Source of the DNA: Pseudomonadota bacterium
GTDB taxonomy: Bacteria; Pseudomonadota; Gammaproteobacteria; Xanthomonadales; Xanthomonadaceae
Direction: 5' to 3'
Length of the DNA stretch: 64,000 nt
Assembly (NCBI GenBank): GCA_023388715.1
Contig: JAEWFT010000052.1
Location: 1 to 64,000 of the forward strand
Of this stretch, positions 1 through 15,273 are shown in pieces (position 1 is the stretch's first letter; each line of letters begins with the position of its first letter). Below the pieces are notes generated by a model that was given only the letters and a program-made list of their open reading frames with translations, was not told where the DNA came from and made no database searches. Position numbers and translations under genes: made by a program.

Positions 1-108
1 GATCACCTTCTTGACGGCGGTGCGCAGCTGCGAGCGCTGGGCGACGTTGCGGGCGTTGCGCACGACGGTCTGCTTGGCGCGCTTCTTGGCGGACTTGATG
101 TTGGCCAC
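1..108 (-). CDS. rpsT: 30S ribosomal protein S20, N-terminal part (runs off the window)
   Basis: Reading the minus strand from 108 gives [13 protein letters not shown] and then a lysine/arginine-rich helix, the characteristic N-terminus of ribosomal protein S20, which binds 16S rRNA early in small-subunit assembly. Only 36 residues are present because the gene continues beyond base 1. The start is GTG at 106-108, preceded on the minus strand by AGGA. It is transcribed divergently from murJ, a common arrangement in gammaproteobacteria. A well-formed sigma-70 promoter for it lies at 214-242. Confidence 0.93.
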   Translation of the reverse strand, partial: MANIKSAKKRAKQTVVRNARNVAQRSQLRTAVKKVI

Positions 109-213
109 GTGGAGAATCCTGGAAAAATTTCGGGGAAAAGACGGTGTGTCGGGGCGGATGCAATCGCCCGCCGGCGCGGTGGCCAACGGGCGAAGGACTC
201 GGGAAGACTGGAA

Positions 214-242
214 ATTATGGGCGATTCAATGGCTTGGGTCAA
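214..242 (-). promoter_or_regulatory. sigma-70 promoter of rpsT
   Basis: On the minus strand TTGACC (242-237) is followed after exactly 17 bases by CATAAT (219-214). Both are close to the -35 and -10 consensus with ideal spacing. The predicted transcript would start near 207, giving rpsT a leader of about 100 bases. No equally good promoter is visible for murJ on the other strand. Confidence 0.7.
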
Positions 243-281
243 CAATGCCGCCTGCGCGGCGCCGGCGGGGCGGCATCCGGC

Positions 282-1838
282 ATGAGCGGGCTGCTGCGAT
301 CCAGCGCGGTGTTCAGCGCGATGACCCTGCTGTCGCGCATCGCCGGCTTCGTGCGCGACATGCTGCAGGGCATGCTGTTCGGCACCGGCGGCGCGATGAG
401 CGCCTTCATCGTCGCCTACCGCATCCCCAACTTCCTGCGCCGGGTCTTCGCCGAGGGCTCGATGGCGATGGCGTTCGTGCCGGTGCTCAACGAAATCAAG
501 CAGAAGGGCGACAAGGCCGCGCTGAAGGAATTCGTCGACCACATGGCCGGCGCGCTGTGCGCGGTGGTACTGGTGGTGGCCGGAATCGGGTTGCTGGCCG
601 CGCCGCTGGTCGCGCAGCTGTTCGCGCCCGGGTGGACCGGGGAGGAGGCGGAAAAGCTGGGCCAGACTGCGGCAATGCTGCGGGTCACCTTCCCGTACCT
701 GCTGTTCATTTCGATGATGGCGCTGGCTGCCTCGATCCTGAACAGCTTCGGCAAGTTCGCGCTGCCCGCGTTCACGCCCGTGCTGCACAACCTGACCATG
801 ATCGCGGCGATGTTCTGGCTGGCCCCGCGCTTCGACGTCCCGCCGATGGGGCTGGCGTGGGGCGTGCTGATCGCCGGCGCGCTGCAGCTGGTGCTGCTGT
901 GGCCGGCGCTCGGCAAGCTGGGTTTGCGGCCGCGGCTGCGACTCGGCTTCCGGCATCCGGAAGTACGCAAGGTCGGCCGGCTGATGCTGCCCACGCTGTT
1001 CTCGTCATCGGTGGCGCAGGTCAACCTGCTGGTCGGGACCGCATTCGCCTCGCTGCTGGTCGATGGCAGCCAGGACTGGCTCTACTACTCCGATCGCCTG
1101 ATCGAATTCCCGCTGGGGCTGTTCGGGGTGGCGCTGGGCACGGTGATCCTCCCGCACCTCTCGCGCCGGCATGCCGATGCCGACGCCAGCGGGTACAACA
1201 CGTCGCTGGACTGGGGCATGCGGGTGGCGCTGCTGGTCGGCGTGCCGGCGGGCCTCGGGCTGATGCTGCTGGCCGAGCCGCTGACCGCCACGATCTACAA
1301 CTATGGACGGTTCACCGACCACGACACCCGGATGTCGGCGATCAGCCTGACGGTGATGGCGGTGGGCATCCCCGGATTCATGTTGAGCAAGGTGCTGGCG
1401 CCCGCGTTCTACGCGCGCCAGGACACCAGGACACCGATGCGCGCGGCGATCTGGACGGTGCTGGTGAACGTGGCGCTGACCATCGCGATCACCTGGCCGC
1501 TGTGGCGCAACGCGGTGCCGGGCGCGCACGGTGGCATCGCGGCGGCTTCGGGCTTGGCCGGCCTGTTCAATGCTTGGTTGCTGTGGCGTTACCTGCGCCG
1601 CGCGGGGATCTACCAGCCGGTGGCCGGCTGGGGGCGGTTCCTGCTGCGGATGGCGGTGGCCTGCGTGGTGATGGCGGCGGCGGTGCTGGCCGTGCGCTTG
1701 TGGATCGGCGACTGGACCGCGATCGACGACTGGCGCCTGCGCGTCGGCGGGCTGCTGGCCGCGGTGGCCATTGGCGGGCTCGCCTACGCGGGCGCGCAGG
1801 TCGCACTGGGGCTGCGCCCGCGCCACCTGCGCCATTGA
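282..1838 (+). CDS. murJ: lipid II flippase MurJ (MviN)
   Basis: The 518-residue, almost wholly hydrophobic protein matches MurJ, the MOP-superfamily inner-membrane flippase that moves lipid II to the periplasm for peptidoglycan synthesis. It opens with MSGLLRSSAVFSAMTLLSRI followed by AGFVRDM, the family's N-terminal signature with the Arg residues of TM1, and keeps the family length (about 510) with roughly 14 hydrophobic segments. I chose the ATG at 282. The frame stays open upstream to 144, but those 46 residues are not hydrophobic and do not look like MurJ. It sits between rpsT and ribF, a standard order in gammaproteobacteria. Confidence 0.96.
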   Translation: MSGLLRSSAVFSAMTLLSRIAGFVRDMLQGMLFGTGGAMSAFIVAYRIPNFLRRVFAEGSMAMAFVPVLNEIKQKGDKAALKEFVDHMAGALCAVVLVVAGIGLLAAPLVAQLFAPGWTGEEAEKLGQTAAMLRVTFPYLLFISMMALAASILNSFGKFALPAFTPVLHNLTMIAAMFWLAPRFDVPPMGLAWGVLIAGALQLVLLWPALGKLGLRPRLRLGFRHPEVRKVGRLMLPTLFSSSVAQVNLLVGTAFASLLVDGSQDWLYYSDRLIEFPLGLFGVALGTVILPHLSRRHADADASGYNTSLDWGMRVALLVGVPAGLGLMLLAEPLTATIYNYGRFTDHDTRMSAISLTVMAVGIPGFMLSKVLAPAFYARQDTRTPMRAAIWTVLVNVALTIAITWPLWRNAVPGAHGGIAAASGLAGLFNAWLLWRYLRRAGIYQPVAGWGRFLLRMAVACVVMAAAVLAVRLWIGDWTAIDDWRLRVGGLLAAVAIGGLAYAGAQVALGLRPRHLRH

Positions 1839-1881
1839 CACGGGTCCGGCCTGCGCGGCGCCGCTATACTGCGGGGCTCAC

Positions 1882-2832
1882 ATGAAACGCCTGTTCCGCG
1901 ACGCCGAAGGCCGGGTGCTCACCCCGCAGGGCAGCGTGGCCTGCATCGGCGCCTTCGATGGTCTGCACCTGGGCCATCGCGCGCTGGTGGGCCGCGCGGT
2001 GGCGCGTGCGCGGGAACTGGGCGTGCCGGCGGTGGCGCTGGGCTTCGAACCGCTGCCCCGCGAGTTGTTCGCGAATGGTGTCAAGCCGCCGCGGCTCATG
2101 CTGCCGCACGCCAAGCTGGCCGGCCTGTGCGCACTGGGGTGCGACCGGGTCGGGCTGTTGCGCTTCAACCGGCGCCTGGCCGCGATGCCGGCGGAAGACT
2201 TCGTGCGCAACGTCCTTGTCGGGCGGCTTGCCGTGCGCGAGGTCTGGGTGGGACCGCAGTTCCGGTTCGGCAAGGGCCGCGGCGGCGACATCGACCTGCT
2301 GCAGGCGATGGGCCGCGAAGCCGGCTTCAGCGCCCACGCGATCGCGCCGGTGCTGGTTGATGGCGAGCGGGTGTCCAGCACCCGCATCCGCGGCGCCCTG
2401 GTCGAAGGACACTTCGATGCCGCCGCGCGCCTGCTTGGCCGCCCCTATTCGGTAGGCGGGCGGGTGGTGCACGGGCGCCAGCTTGGGCGCACCCTCGGTT
2501 ATCCGACCGCCAACCTGCGGTTCGGCAACAAGACCCCGGCGCTGCGCGGCATCTACGCGACCCTCGTGCATGGCGTGTCCGATGCGCCGTGGCCCTCGGT
2601 GTCCAGCTTCGGGACGCGGCCGACGGTGTTCGGCACCGAGCCGCTGCTGGAAGCCCACCTGTTCGACTTCGATGGCGACCTGTACGGGCGCCGGATCGAA
2701 GTGCAGTTCGTGGCCCGCCTGCGCGCCGAAGAGAAATTCCCCGACCTGCCATCACTGGTGGCGCAGATGCGCCGCGACGACGCGCAGGCCCGCGCCTTCC
2801 TCCAAGACATGCCACAGCGAGCCACCGCGTGA
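1882..2832 (+). CDS. ribF: bifunctional riboflavin kinase / FAD synthetase
   Basis: RibF phosphorylates riboflavin to FMN and adenylylates FMN to FAD. The 316-residue product has the nucleotidyltransferase domain first, with the [10 protein letters not shown] nucleotide-binding motif at about residues 23-32 and SSTRIR at 165-170. The riboflavin kinase domain follows, with [10 protein letters not shown] at about 202-211. The ATG at 1882 fits the family N-terminus. A TATACT hexamer (1865-1870) lies just upstream, but it has no -35 at a normal distance. The stop overlaps the GTG start of ileS by 4 bases, so the two are translationally coupled in the usual ribF-ileS-lspA-ispH order. Confidence 0.96.
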   Translation: MKRLFRDAEGRVLTPQGSVACIGAFDGLHLGHRALVGRAVARARELGVPAVALGFEPLPRELFANGVKPPRLMLPHAKLAGLCALGCDRVGLLRFNRRLAAMPAEDFVRNVLVGRLAVREVWVGPQFRFGKGRGGDIDLLQAMGREAGFSAHAIAPVLVDGERVSSTRIRGALVEGHFDAAARLLGRPYSVGGRVVHGRQLGRTLGYPTANLRFGNKTPALRGIYATLVHGVSDAPWPSVSSFGTRPTVFGTEPLLEAHLFDFDGDLYGRRIEVQFVARLRAEEKFPDLPSLVAQMRRDDAQARAFLQDMPQRATA

Positions 2833-5693
2833 GCGAACAACGCCCCGACAAGAACGCCGACAATCCGTACAAGGCGACCATCCTGCTGCCGCAGACGGAC
2901 TTCCCGATGCGCGGGGACCTGCCCAAGCGCGAGCCGGCGACCCTGGAGCGCTGGGAATCGGAAGGCCTGTACGCGCAACTGCGCGCGCGCGGCGCCGGCC
3001 GCCCGCGCTTCGTGCTGCACGATGGCCCGCCCTACGCCAATGGGGCGATCCACCTTGGCCATGCGGTGAACAAGATCCTCAAGGACATCATCGTCAAGTC
3101 GAAGACGCTGGCCGGCTTCGATGCGCCCTACGTCCCCGGCTGGGACTGCCACGGGCTGCCGATCGAGATCGCGATCGAGAAGAAGTTCGGCAAGGTGGGG
3201 ACGAAGCTGGACGCCGTCGCGTTCCGCCAGAAATGCCGCGAGTACGCGAGCGAGCAGATCGAGGTGCAGCGCCGCGACTTCAAGCGGCTCGGCGTGCTTG
3301 GCGACTGGGACAACCCGTACCGCACCCTGGACTTCCGCTTCGAGGCCGACGAGATCCGCGCGCTGGCGAAGGTGGTGGACAACGGCCACCTGCTGCGCGG
3401 GGTGAAGCCGGTGTACTGGTGCTTCGACTGCGGCAGCGCGCTGGCCGAAGCCGAGATCGAGTACCAGGACAAGGGCTCGCCCGCGGTCGACGTCGCCTAC
3501 GCCGCGCGCAATCCGCAGCAGGTCAGCCGCGCGTTCGGCAGCGAATTGCCGGAAGGCGTGGAAGTGGCCATTCCGATCTGGACCACCACGCCGTGGACGC
3601 TGCCGGCGTCGCTGGCGATCTCGCTCGGGCCGGAGCTGGACTACGTGCTGGTCGAAGGCCCGGCCAAGGCCGACGGCAGCCGCCGCTGGCTGGTACTGGC
3701 CGAGGCGCTGGCCGGGAAGGCGATGCAGCGCTACGGCGTCGAGGAGGTCCGGGTGCTCGGACGCGCGCCTGGTGAAAAGCTCGAGGGCCTGCTGTTCGCG
3801 CATCCGTTCTACGAGGAGCGCGACATTCCGGTGCTGCTGGGCGACCACGTGAGCGCCGAGGACGGCACCGGCGCCGTGCACACCGCGCCGGGCCATGGCC
3901 AGGAAGACTTCGCGGTGGGCCACAAGTACGGCCTGGTCGAGAAGTACGGCGCGGCGCAGCTGAATCCGGTCGATGGACGCGGGGTCTACCTGCCGTCGAC
4001 CCCGCCCGCGGGCGCGACCGCGCTTGCCGGGCTGCACGTATGGAAGGCGAACGACGCCATCATCGACGTGCTGCGCGGCAATGGCGCGCTGCTCGCGTTC
4101 GCGCCGCTCAGGCACAGCTATCCGCACTGCTGGCGGCATAAGACGCCGGTGGCCTTCCGCGCCACCCCGCAATGGTTCATCTCGATGGAGCAAGCTGGCC
4201 TGCGCCGCGACGCGCTGGCCGCGATCGAGACGGTCGCCTGGTATCCCGCCTGGGGCAAGGCGCGGATCGCCGGCATGGTCGCCGACCGCCCGGACTGGAC
4301 GATATCGCGCCAGCGCACGTGGGGGGTGCCGATCGCGCTGTTCGTGCACCGCGAGACCGGTGAGATCCATCCGCGCAGCGTCGAGCTGATGCGGCAGGTG
4401 GCCGATCGCGTCGAGCAGCATGGCGTCGATGTCTGGTATTCGCTCGATCCCGCCGAGCTGCTGGGCGCGGAAGCGGGCGACTACGAGCGCATCACCGACA
4501 TCCTCGACGTCTGGTTCGACTCCGGCATCACCCACGAAGCGGTGCTGCTGGAACGCGGTCTCGGCAAGCCGGCCGACCTCTACCTGGAAGGTTCCGACCA
4601 GCATCGCGGCTGGTTCCAGTCCTCGCTGCTGAGCGGCGTCGCGATCGACAAGGCGGCGCCGTACCGGCAGTGCCTCACCCACGGCTTCACCGTGGACGAG
4701 CACGGGCGCAAGATGTCGAAGTCGCTGGGCAACGGCATCGAGCCGCAGGAGATCATGCGCACCCTTGGCGCGGACATCCTGCGCCTGTGGATCGCCAGCG
4801 CCGACTACAGCAACGAGATGTCGCTGTCGCAGGAGATCCTGAAGCGCAACGCCGACGCCTACCGCCGCATCCGCAACACCGCGCGCTTCCTGCTGGGCAA
4901 CCTGCATGGGTTCGATCCCGCGCGCGACCTCGTGCAGGCCGGGGAAATGGTGGCGCTGGACCGCTGGATCGTCCATCGCGCCTGGCAGGTGCAGGAAGCG
5001 ATCGCGACCGCCTATGCCGACTACGACTTCGCCGCGGTGGTGCAGGCGCTGATGAATTTCTGCAGCGTCGACCTCGGCTCGCTGTACCTGGACGTCACCA
5101 AGGATCGCCTCTACACCATGCGCGAGGATGCGCGCGGGCGGCGCAGCGCGCAGACCGCGATGTTCCACGTGGCCGAGGCCTTCGTGCGCTGGATCGCGCC
5201 GGTCCTGAGCTTCACCGCCGACGAGATGTGGGGCCACCTGCCCGGCGAGCGCGCGGGCAACGTGCTGTTCGAAACCTGGTACGGGGGGCTGTCGCCGCTG
5301 CCGGAGGATGCGCCGCTGTCGGCGCGCGACGTCGACCACCTGCTCGCGCTGCGCGAACGCGTGCAGCAGGTGCTGGAGCCGATGCGCGCGGGTGGCGAGA
5401 TCGGCGCCGCGCTCGAGGCGGAGATCTCGCTGCACTGCACGGTCTCGGACCAGAACTGGCTGGCGCCGCTGGTCGACGAACTGCGCTTCCTGCTGATCAG
5501 CGGCGACGTGCGGATCGTCCCGGACGCCGCGGCGGGCGCCATCGGCGTGACCGCGCAGCCCACGCGCAAGCCCAAGTGCGTGCGCTGCTGGCACCACCGC
5601 GAGGACGTCGGCGCGCACGCGTCGCATCCGTCGCTGTGCGGCCGCTGCGTGACCAATGTGGATGGCCCGGGCGAGCACAGGAGCTGGTTCTGA
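2829..5693 (+). CDS. ileS: isoleucyl-tRNA synthetase
   Basis: Class I aminoacyl-tRNA synthetase charging tRNA-Ile, 954 residues, full family length. Visible landmarks are the HIGH-type motif HLGH at residues 75-78 inside [11 protein letters not shown], the CP1 editing insert in the middle, KMSKS at about 628-632, the anticodon-binding domain, and a C-terminal zinc knuckle with Cys917, Cys920, Cys937 and Cys940. The start is GTG at 2829, overlapping the ribF stop (GTGA). The stop overlaps the lspA start (TGATG). A long antisense reading frame across this gene is a GC-composition artefact. Confidence 0.98.
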   Translation: MSEQRPDKNADNPYKATILLPQTDFPMRGDLPKREPATLERWESEGLYAQLRARGAGRPRFVLHDGPPYANGAIHLGHAVNKILKDIIVKSKTLAGFDAPYVPGWDCHGLPIEIAIEKKFGKVGTKLDAVAFRQKCREYASEQIEVQRRDFKRLGVLGDWDNPYRTLDFRFEADEIRALAKVVDNGHLLRGVKPVYWCFDCGSALAEAEIEYQDKGSPAVDVAYAARNPQQVSRAFGSELPEGVEVAIPIWTTTPWTLPASLAISLGPELDYVLVEGPAKADGSRRWLVLAEALAGKAMQRYGVEEVRVLGRAPGEKLEGLLFAHPFYEERDIPVLLGDHVSAEDGTGAVHTAPGHGQEDFAVGHKYGLVEKYGAAQLNPVDGRGVYLPSTPPAGATALAGLHVWKANDAIIDVLRGNGALLAFAPLRHSYPHCWRHKTPVAFRATPQWFISMEQAGLRRDALAAIETVAWYPAWGKARIAGMVADRPDWTISRQRTWGVPIALFVHRETGEIHPRSVELMRQVADRVEQHGVDVWYSLDPAELLGAEAGDYERITDILDVWFDSGITHEAVLLERGLGKPADLYLEGSDQHRGWFQSSLLSGVAIDKAAPYRQCLTHGFTVDEHGRKMSKSLGNGIEPQEIMRTLGADILRLWIASADYSNEMSLSQEILKRNADAYRRIRNTARFLLGNLHGFDPARDLVQAGEMVALDRWIVHRAWQVQEAIATAYADYDFAAVVQALMNFCSVDLGSLYLDVTKDRLYTMREDARGRRSAQTAMFHVAEAFVRWIAPVLSFTADEMWGHLPGERAGNVLFETWYGGLSPLPEDAPLSARDVDHLLALRERVQQVLEPMRAGGEIGAALEAEISLHCTVSDQNWLAPLVDELRFLLISGDVRIVPDAAAGAIGVTAQPTRKPKCVRCWHHREDVGAHASHPSLCGRCVTNVDGPGEHRSWF

Positions 5694-6190
5694 TGGCGAC
5701 GGTGAAGCCGAACGCGTTGCCCTGGCTCGCGATGTCCGCACTGGTGCTGCTGCTGGACCAGTGGAGCAAGGCATGGGTGCTCTCCAGCCTGCCGGAATAC
5801 ACCGCGGTACCGGTGATCGAAGGGTTCTGGAACTGGTACCGCACCTACAACACGGGCGCGGCCTTCAGCTTCCTGGCGGATGCCGGCGGCTGGCAGAAGT
5901 ATTTCTTCGTTGCACTGGCGTTCGCCATCAGCGGGCTGATGGCCTGGATGCTGGCACGGACGCCGCGCGGCGACTGGAAGCAGGCGATACCGCTGGCGCT
6001 GGTGATCGGCGGCGCGATCGGCAATGTCATCGACCGCCTCCTGCACGGCCACGTGGTTGATTTCATCCAGTGGCACATCGGCGAGCATTACTGGCCGGCG
6101 TTCAACATCGCCGACTGCGCGGTGGTCGGCGGCGCGATCGGGATCGCCCTGTTCGGACTGTTCAGCGGCAAGCCGGCGAAGGCGGGATAA
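5693..6190 (+). CDS. lspA: lipoprotein signal peptidase (signal peptidase II)
   Basis: Inner-membrane aspartyl protease that removes signal peptides from diacylated prolipoproteins. It has 165 residues and four hydrophobic segments. The catalytic aspartates are Asp114 (in GNVIDRL) and Asp141 (in FNIADC), the same numbers as in E. coli LspA. The conserved NTGAAFSF motif lies at about 53-60. Its start codon shares one base with the ileS stop. Two lipoproteins predicted elsewhere in this window, the MltB-like transglycosylase and the lipocalin, would be substrates. Confidence 0.97.
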   Translation: MATVKPNALPWLAMSALVLLLDQWSKAWVLSSLPEYTAVPVIEGFWNWYRTYNTGAAFSFLADAGGWQKYFFVALAFAISGLMAWMLARTPRGDWKQAIPLALVIGGAIGNVIDRLLHGHVVDFIQWHIGEHYWPAFNIADCAVVGGAIGIALFGLFSGKPAKAG

Positions 6191-6197
6191 TCGCGGC

Positions 6198-7151
6198 ATG
6201 GATGTCCTTCTCGCCAACCCACGCGGCTTCTGCGCCGGCGTGGACCGCGCCATCGAGATCGTCAAGCGCGCGATCGAAACCCTGGGCGCGCCGATCTACG
6301 TGCGCCACGAAGTCGTGCACAACAAGTTCGTGGTCGACGACCTGAAGAGCCGCGGCGCGATCTTCGTCGAGGAACTGGACGAGGTTCCCGATGGCAACAC
6401 GGTGATCTTCAGCGCGCACGGCGTCTCGCAGGCGGTGCGCGGCGAGGCGGCGCGACGGGGGCTCAAGGTGTTCGACGCGACCTGCCCGCTGGTCACGAAG
6501 GTGCACCTGGAGGTGGCGCGGCAGTGCCGGCAGGGGCGCGACATGGTGCTGATCGGGCATGCAGGCCATCCTGAAGTGGAAGGCACCATGGGCCAGTGGA
6601 GCCGCGAGGGCGGCGCCGGCCGGATCTACCTGGTGGAGGACATCGACGGTGTCGCCACCCTCGAGCTGGCACAGCCCGACAACTGTTCCTACACGACCCA
6701 GACCACCCTCAGCGTCGACGATACCCGGGAGATCATCGCCGGGCTGAAGGCGCGCTTCCCCCGGATCCAGGGGCCGCGCAACGACGACATCTGCTATGCC
6801 ACCCAGAACCGGCAGGACGCGGTGCGCGAGCTGGTGGGCGAGGGATGCGACGCGGTGCTGGTCGTGGGTTCTCCCAACTCGTCCAATTCCAACCGCCTTC
6901 GCGAACTGGCGGAGCGCGAGGGCGCGGCCGCCTGGCTGATCGATGGCGCCGACGAGATCGACCCGGCGTGGCTCGCGGGCAAGCGGCGCATCGGGGTCAC
7001 CGCCGGTGCGTCCGCGCCGGACGTGCTGGTACGCGGGGTCCTTGCGCGCCTGCACGACCTGGGCGCGGGCAGCGTGCGCGAGCTGCATGGCGAACCCGAG
7101 GACATGGTGTTCGCGCTGCCCAAGGAACTGCGCCTGCGCCTGGTGGACTGA
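6198..7151 (+). CDS. ispH: 4-hydroxy-3-methylbut-2-enyl diphosphate reductase
   Basis: Last enzyme of the methylerythritol phosphate pathway: an iron-sulfur protein reducing HMBPP to IPP and DMAPP. The 317-residue protein has the three cluster-binding cysteines Cys12 (RGFCAGV), Cys96 (DATCPLV) and Cys199 (DDICYAT), and the proton-relay glutamate Glu126 in HPEVEGT. The start ATG at 6198 is 7 bases after the lspA stop. The gene ends the murJ-side block and converges on the kinase gene at 7162 with only 10 bases between them. No rho-independent terminator is visible. Confidence 0.97.
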   Translation: MDVLLANPRGFCAGVDRAIEIVKRAIETLGAPIYVRHEVVHNKFVVDDLKSRGAIFVEELDEVPDGNTVIFSAHGVSQAVRGEAARRGLKVFDATCPLVTKVHLEVARQCRQGRDMVLIGHAGHPEVEGTMGQWSREGGAGRIYLVEDIDGVATLELAQPDNCSYTTQTTLSVDDTREIIAGLKARFPRIQGPRNDDICYATQNRQDAVRELVGEGCDAVLVVGSPNSSNSNRLRELAEREGAAAWLIDGADEIDPAWLAGKRRIGVTAGASAPDVLVRGVLARLHDLGAGSVRELHGEPEDMVFALPKELRLRLVD

Positions 7152-7161
7152 GGCTCGCGCG

Positions 7162-7812
7162 TCAGCTGACGGGGTCGGGTAGCGGCCGCACCAAGCACTC
7201 CAGGCGCACGCCGCCACCGGGCGCCGCACTGGCCTGCAGGTCGCCACCATGCTGCCGGGCGATCGCGCGGGCGGTCAGCAGCCCGAGCCCGAGGCCCTCG
7301 TCTGCCGGCATCTCGTCCGGCTGCAGCAGCAGGCTGGCGACCGCGCAGGCGGGTCCGCCGTCGGTGATCGTCCACGCCAGCCGGTCCGCGCCCGCGGATG
7401 CCTCCACCACCGGCGCGCCTGCCGGATCCCGCCGGCAGGCAAAGGCCAGCAGGGCGACCAGCATCTGCTGCAGCCGGTAGCTGTCGCCAACGAACGGGCG
7501 GTCGTTCGGGGTCGTCCAGCGCAGCTGCGGCGCCGCTTCCAGGGTGGCCGCGGCGGCGTCCAGCAGTTCGCCCGGGAGGAGTTCGCCGGCGCGAAGCTGG
7601 ATCCTGCCTTCGACCGCGCGCTGCCATTCGGTGGCCTCGTCGATCATGCGCGCAAGCCGTCGCGTCTGTCGCTCGATCACCGCCGCCAGTTCCGCGGTCT
7701 TGCCTTCCGGCAACTGCCCGGGCCGGCGCAAGACGTAGGCCGCCGTCTGGATCGGCGACAGCGCCGCCTTCAGGTCGTGCGCGATGCGGTCATGGACGTT
7801 GCGCTCAGGCAT
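7162..7812 (-). CDS. small histidine-kinase-like protein with a degenerate ATP-binding domain
   Basis: The 216-residue product consists only of a transmitter module and has no sensor domain or membrane segment. The dimerisation/phosphoacceptor helix carries AHDLKAALSP with His12, a recognisable but atypical H-box without the usual proline. The ATPase half keeps a G1-like DGG and a clear G2 box (EGLGLGL). Where the N-box Asn should be (LLSNAxKF in normal kinases) it reads LLAFACRR, so ATP/Mg binding may be impaired. Its start overlaps the stop of the upstream hybrid kinase by 8 bases (7805-7812), so it is the last gene of a three-gene kinase operon. It may be a pseudokinase or a phosphotransfer/dimerisation partner of the larger kinases; that part is inference. 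Confidence 0.75.
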   Translation of the reverse strand: MPERNVHDRIAHDLKAALSPIQTAAYVLRRPGQLPEGKTAELAAVIERQTRRLARMIDEATEWQRAVEGRIQLRAGELLPGELLDAAAATLEAAPQLRWTTPNDRPFVGDSYRLQQMLVALLAFACRRDPAGAPVVEASAGADRLAWTITDGGPACAVASLLLQPDEMPADEGLGLGLLTARAIARQHGGDLQASAAPGGGVRLECLVRPLPDPVS

Positions 7813-9537
7813 CGCGCAGGTCCCATTCGGCCATCAGCTGCATCAGGGCGTCCGCGTCCACCGGCTTGACCAGGTGGGCGTCGAAGCCGGCTTCGGCGGT
7901 GCGGCGGCGATCCTCCGGCTGCCCCCAGCCCGTGACCGCGACCAGCCGCGCGCGCTCGCCGAGCCGCCCGCGCAGCCGGCGCGCCAGCTCGTGCCCGCTC
8001 ATGCCCGGCATGCCCAGGTCCAGCAGGACCAGGTCGGGTGCGTCGGTCGCGACCAGCGCCTCCACCTCGAGCGGATCGTAGCTGCGCCTGGCTTCATGGC
8101 CCAGGGCCTCGAGCAGGATCGCCAGGGTGTCGGCGGAGTCGCGGTTGTCGTCCACGATCAGCACGCGCCTTGGGCGTGGCGCGGCGGGATCCGGTGGCGC
8201 GTCCAGCGCCGCGGTCGTCGCAGCGCCCGTGCGGCCCGGCGTCTGCGCGAGCGGCAGGAAGACCGTGAAGCGGGCACCCTGTCCCGGGCCAGCGCTGGCC
8301 ACCGTCACCCGGCCGCCGTGCATCTCCACCAGTCGCTTGACCAGGCTCAGGCCGATGCCGAGCCCGCCCTGCGAGCGCTCCATTGCCGATTCGGCCTGGC
8401 GGAAGCGTTCGAATACCGTGGCGATGTCACCCGCCGACAGGCCTATGCCCTGGTCGACCACCGCCACCGCGACCTCGGTGGCGTCCTGCCACACCTCGAC
8501 CCGGATCGGCGCACCGGGGTCGGAATACTTGGCCGCATTGCTGAGCAGGTTGCCGAACACCTGCACCAGCCGCTCGCGGTCCGCGTCCAGGGCCAGGGTG
8601 GACTCGGGCAGCTGCAGGTCCAGCGGATGGCCCCCGTGCTGCAGCAGCGGGGCCACCGTTTCCGCCGCGTCGTTGAGGATCGCCTCGAGCGTGCACGGCC
8701 GGCGCTGCAGCACCAGCTTGTCCTGCGCGATCCGGGCTACGTCCATCAGGTCGTCGATCAGTCGCACCAGCACCCCGACCTGTCGCTGCATCGCCTCTGC
8801 CAGCGGATCCTGGCCCGGGTGGCCGGCGCGCTGGGCCAGCACCGCGTTGGACAGCGCGGCCAGCGGGTTGCGCAATTCGTGCGCCAACACCGCGAGGAAC
8901 TCGTCCTTGTTGCGGTCCTGCTCGCGCAGCCGCGCCTCCACCTTGCCGCGTTCGCCCACCTCGATCCGCAGCGCCTCGTTGCTCTGCGCCAGCTGCGCGT
9001 TGGCGGCGCGCAGGGAATCGTTGAGCAGGTCGAGTTCGCGCATCTTCTCCGCCTGCAGCGCGATGTTCGCGTCCTCCAGTTGGCGGTTGGCTTCCTCCAG
9101 CGCGCGCCGCTTGCGCTGCAGCTCGGCCAGCACCATCACCTTGCTGCGCAGGATCTCGGGGATGATCGGCACGCTGACGTAATCGACCGCGCCCAGCTTG
9201 TAGGCGCGCAGCCGGTCCATGTCTGACACGTTGACCGCGCTGACGAAGATGATCGGGATCTGCTCGTAGCGCGGGTGCTGGTGGATCAGGCTGGCGGTCT
9301 CGAAGCCGTCCATCCCCGGCATGTTCACGTCCAGCAGGATGACCGCGCAGTCCTCCTTCATCAGCATGCGCAGCGCGTCCTGCCCCGAGCTCGCCTCGAT
9401 CAGGCGCTCGCCGAGGGGCTCGAGGATGGCGCGGTAGGTCAGCAGGCGGCCGGGCTGGTCGTCGACCAGCAGCACGTTCATCGGCTGCGTGGTCGCGGCC
9501 GCTGCGTCGCCCGGTGCTGGCTCGGGAACGGGTGTGC

Positions 9538-9541
<4 letters not shown>
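7805..9541 (-). CDS. hybrid sensor histidine kinase, REC-HisKA-HATPase-REC
   Basis: Soluble hybrid kinase of 578 residues. Receiver 1 (about residues 20-135) has phosphoacceptor Asp71 in [11 protein letters not shown], but the usual conserved Lys of KP is Val (YVSVPI). A coiled coil of about 70 residues follows (140-210), then HisKA with His221 in AHELRNP, HATPase with ISLDIRVE-like N-box LLSNAAKY and GLGIGLSL, and receiver 2 with Asp508 in LLDLGMPG and an intact KP. The GTG at 9541 gives a GTGA overlap with the upstream giant kinase. An ATG at 9553 (four residues longer) is the alternative. The order receiver-kinase-receiver suggests it is itself controlled by phosphorylation, plausibly by its neighbour. 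Confidence 0.88.
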
Positions 9542-14955
<5,414 letters not shown>

Positions 14956-15088
14956 AGAGTGGTCGTGCGCAGGCGACCTGCGGAATGCAGGCGCGGACCG
15001 GTCAAATTAGTGAAGGGCGCGTGCACGCCACGTCGACGCCGTCTTCAGGTTCGCGCGTCCGCCGCTGGTGGCGGAGGCCCGCACCGGC

Positions 15089-15094
15089 TAGAAT
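15089..15094 (+). promoter_or_regulatory. -10 element of the tRNA-Thr gene
   Basis: TAGAAT ends 9 bases before the mature 5' end of the tRNA, followed by a GC-rich discriminator typical of stringently controlled stable-RNA promoters. The -35 is poor (TGGTGG near 15066). TAGAAT also appears before alaS and fabA in this window. Confidence 0.5.
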
Positions 15095-15103
15095 TCGCCC
15101 CGC

Positions 15104-15179
15104 GCCGGAGTAGCTCAGTTGGTAGAGCACGTCATTCGTAATGATGGGGTCGTAGGTTCGATTCCTATCTCCGGCACCA
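15104..15179 (+). tRNA. tRNA-Thr (anticodon CGT)
   Basis: A 76-base cloverleaf: acceptor stem GCCGGAG pairs with CTCCGGC, the D-arm is TAGCTCAGTTGGTAGAGCA, the anticodon stem CGTCA pairs with TGATG around loop TTCGTAA (anticodon CGT), the T-loop is GTTCGATTC, and the 3' CCA is encoded. It reads the threonine codon ACG. It lies between the divergent kinase operon and radA and has its own terminator. Confidence 0.95.
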
Positions 15180-15186
15180 AAGCAAG

Positions 15187-15207
15187 GCCCGCTCCGGCGG
15201 GCTTTTT
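15187..15207 (+). terminator. rho-independent terminator after tRNA-Thr
   Basis: GCCCGC, loop TCCG, GCGGGC forms a six-pair perfect GC stem at 15187-15202, directly followed by TTTTT and, one C later, TTTT. It starts 7 bases after the tRNA CCA end. Confidence 0.9.
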
Positions 15208-15273
15208 CTTTTCCCGGTCGCTTCGCCTGCGACCGCGGCCCGTTACGATGCGGCATCGCTCGGCGTAACGATC

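Noticed and set aside
1835..1870. TTGACA (1835-1840) and TATACT (1865-1870) as a ribF promoter
   Set aside because: Each hexamer is good, but they are 24 bases apart, too far for a sigma-70 promoter, and the TTGACA includes the murJ stop codon. TATACT alone may still be a -10.
2553..5774. A 1073-codon open frame antisense to ileS
   Set aside because: High GC content suppresses stop codons on the opposite strand. The product is Arg/His/Gln-rich low-complexity sequence with no family signature, and the sense strand encodes a complete IleRS.
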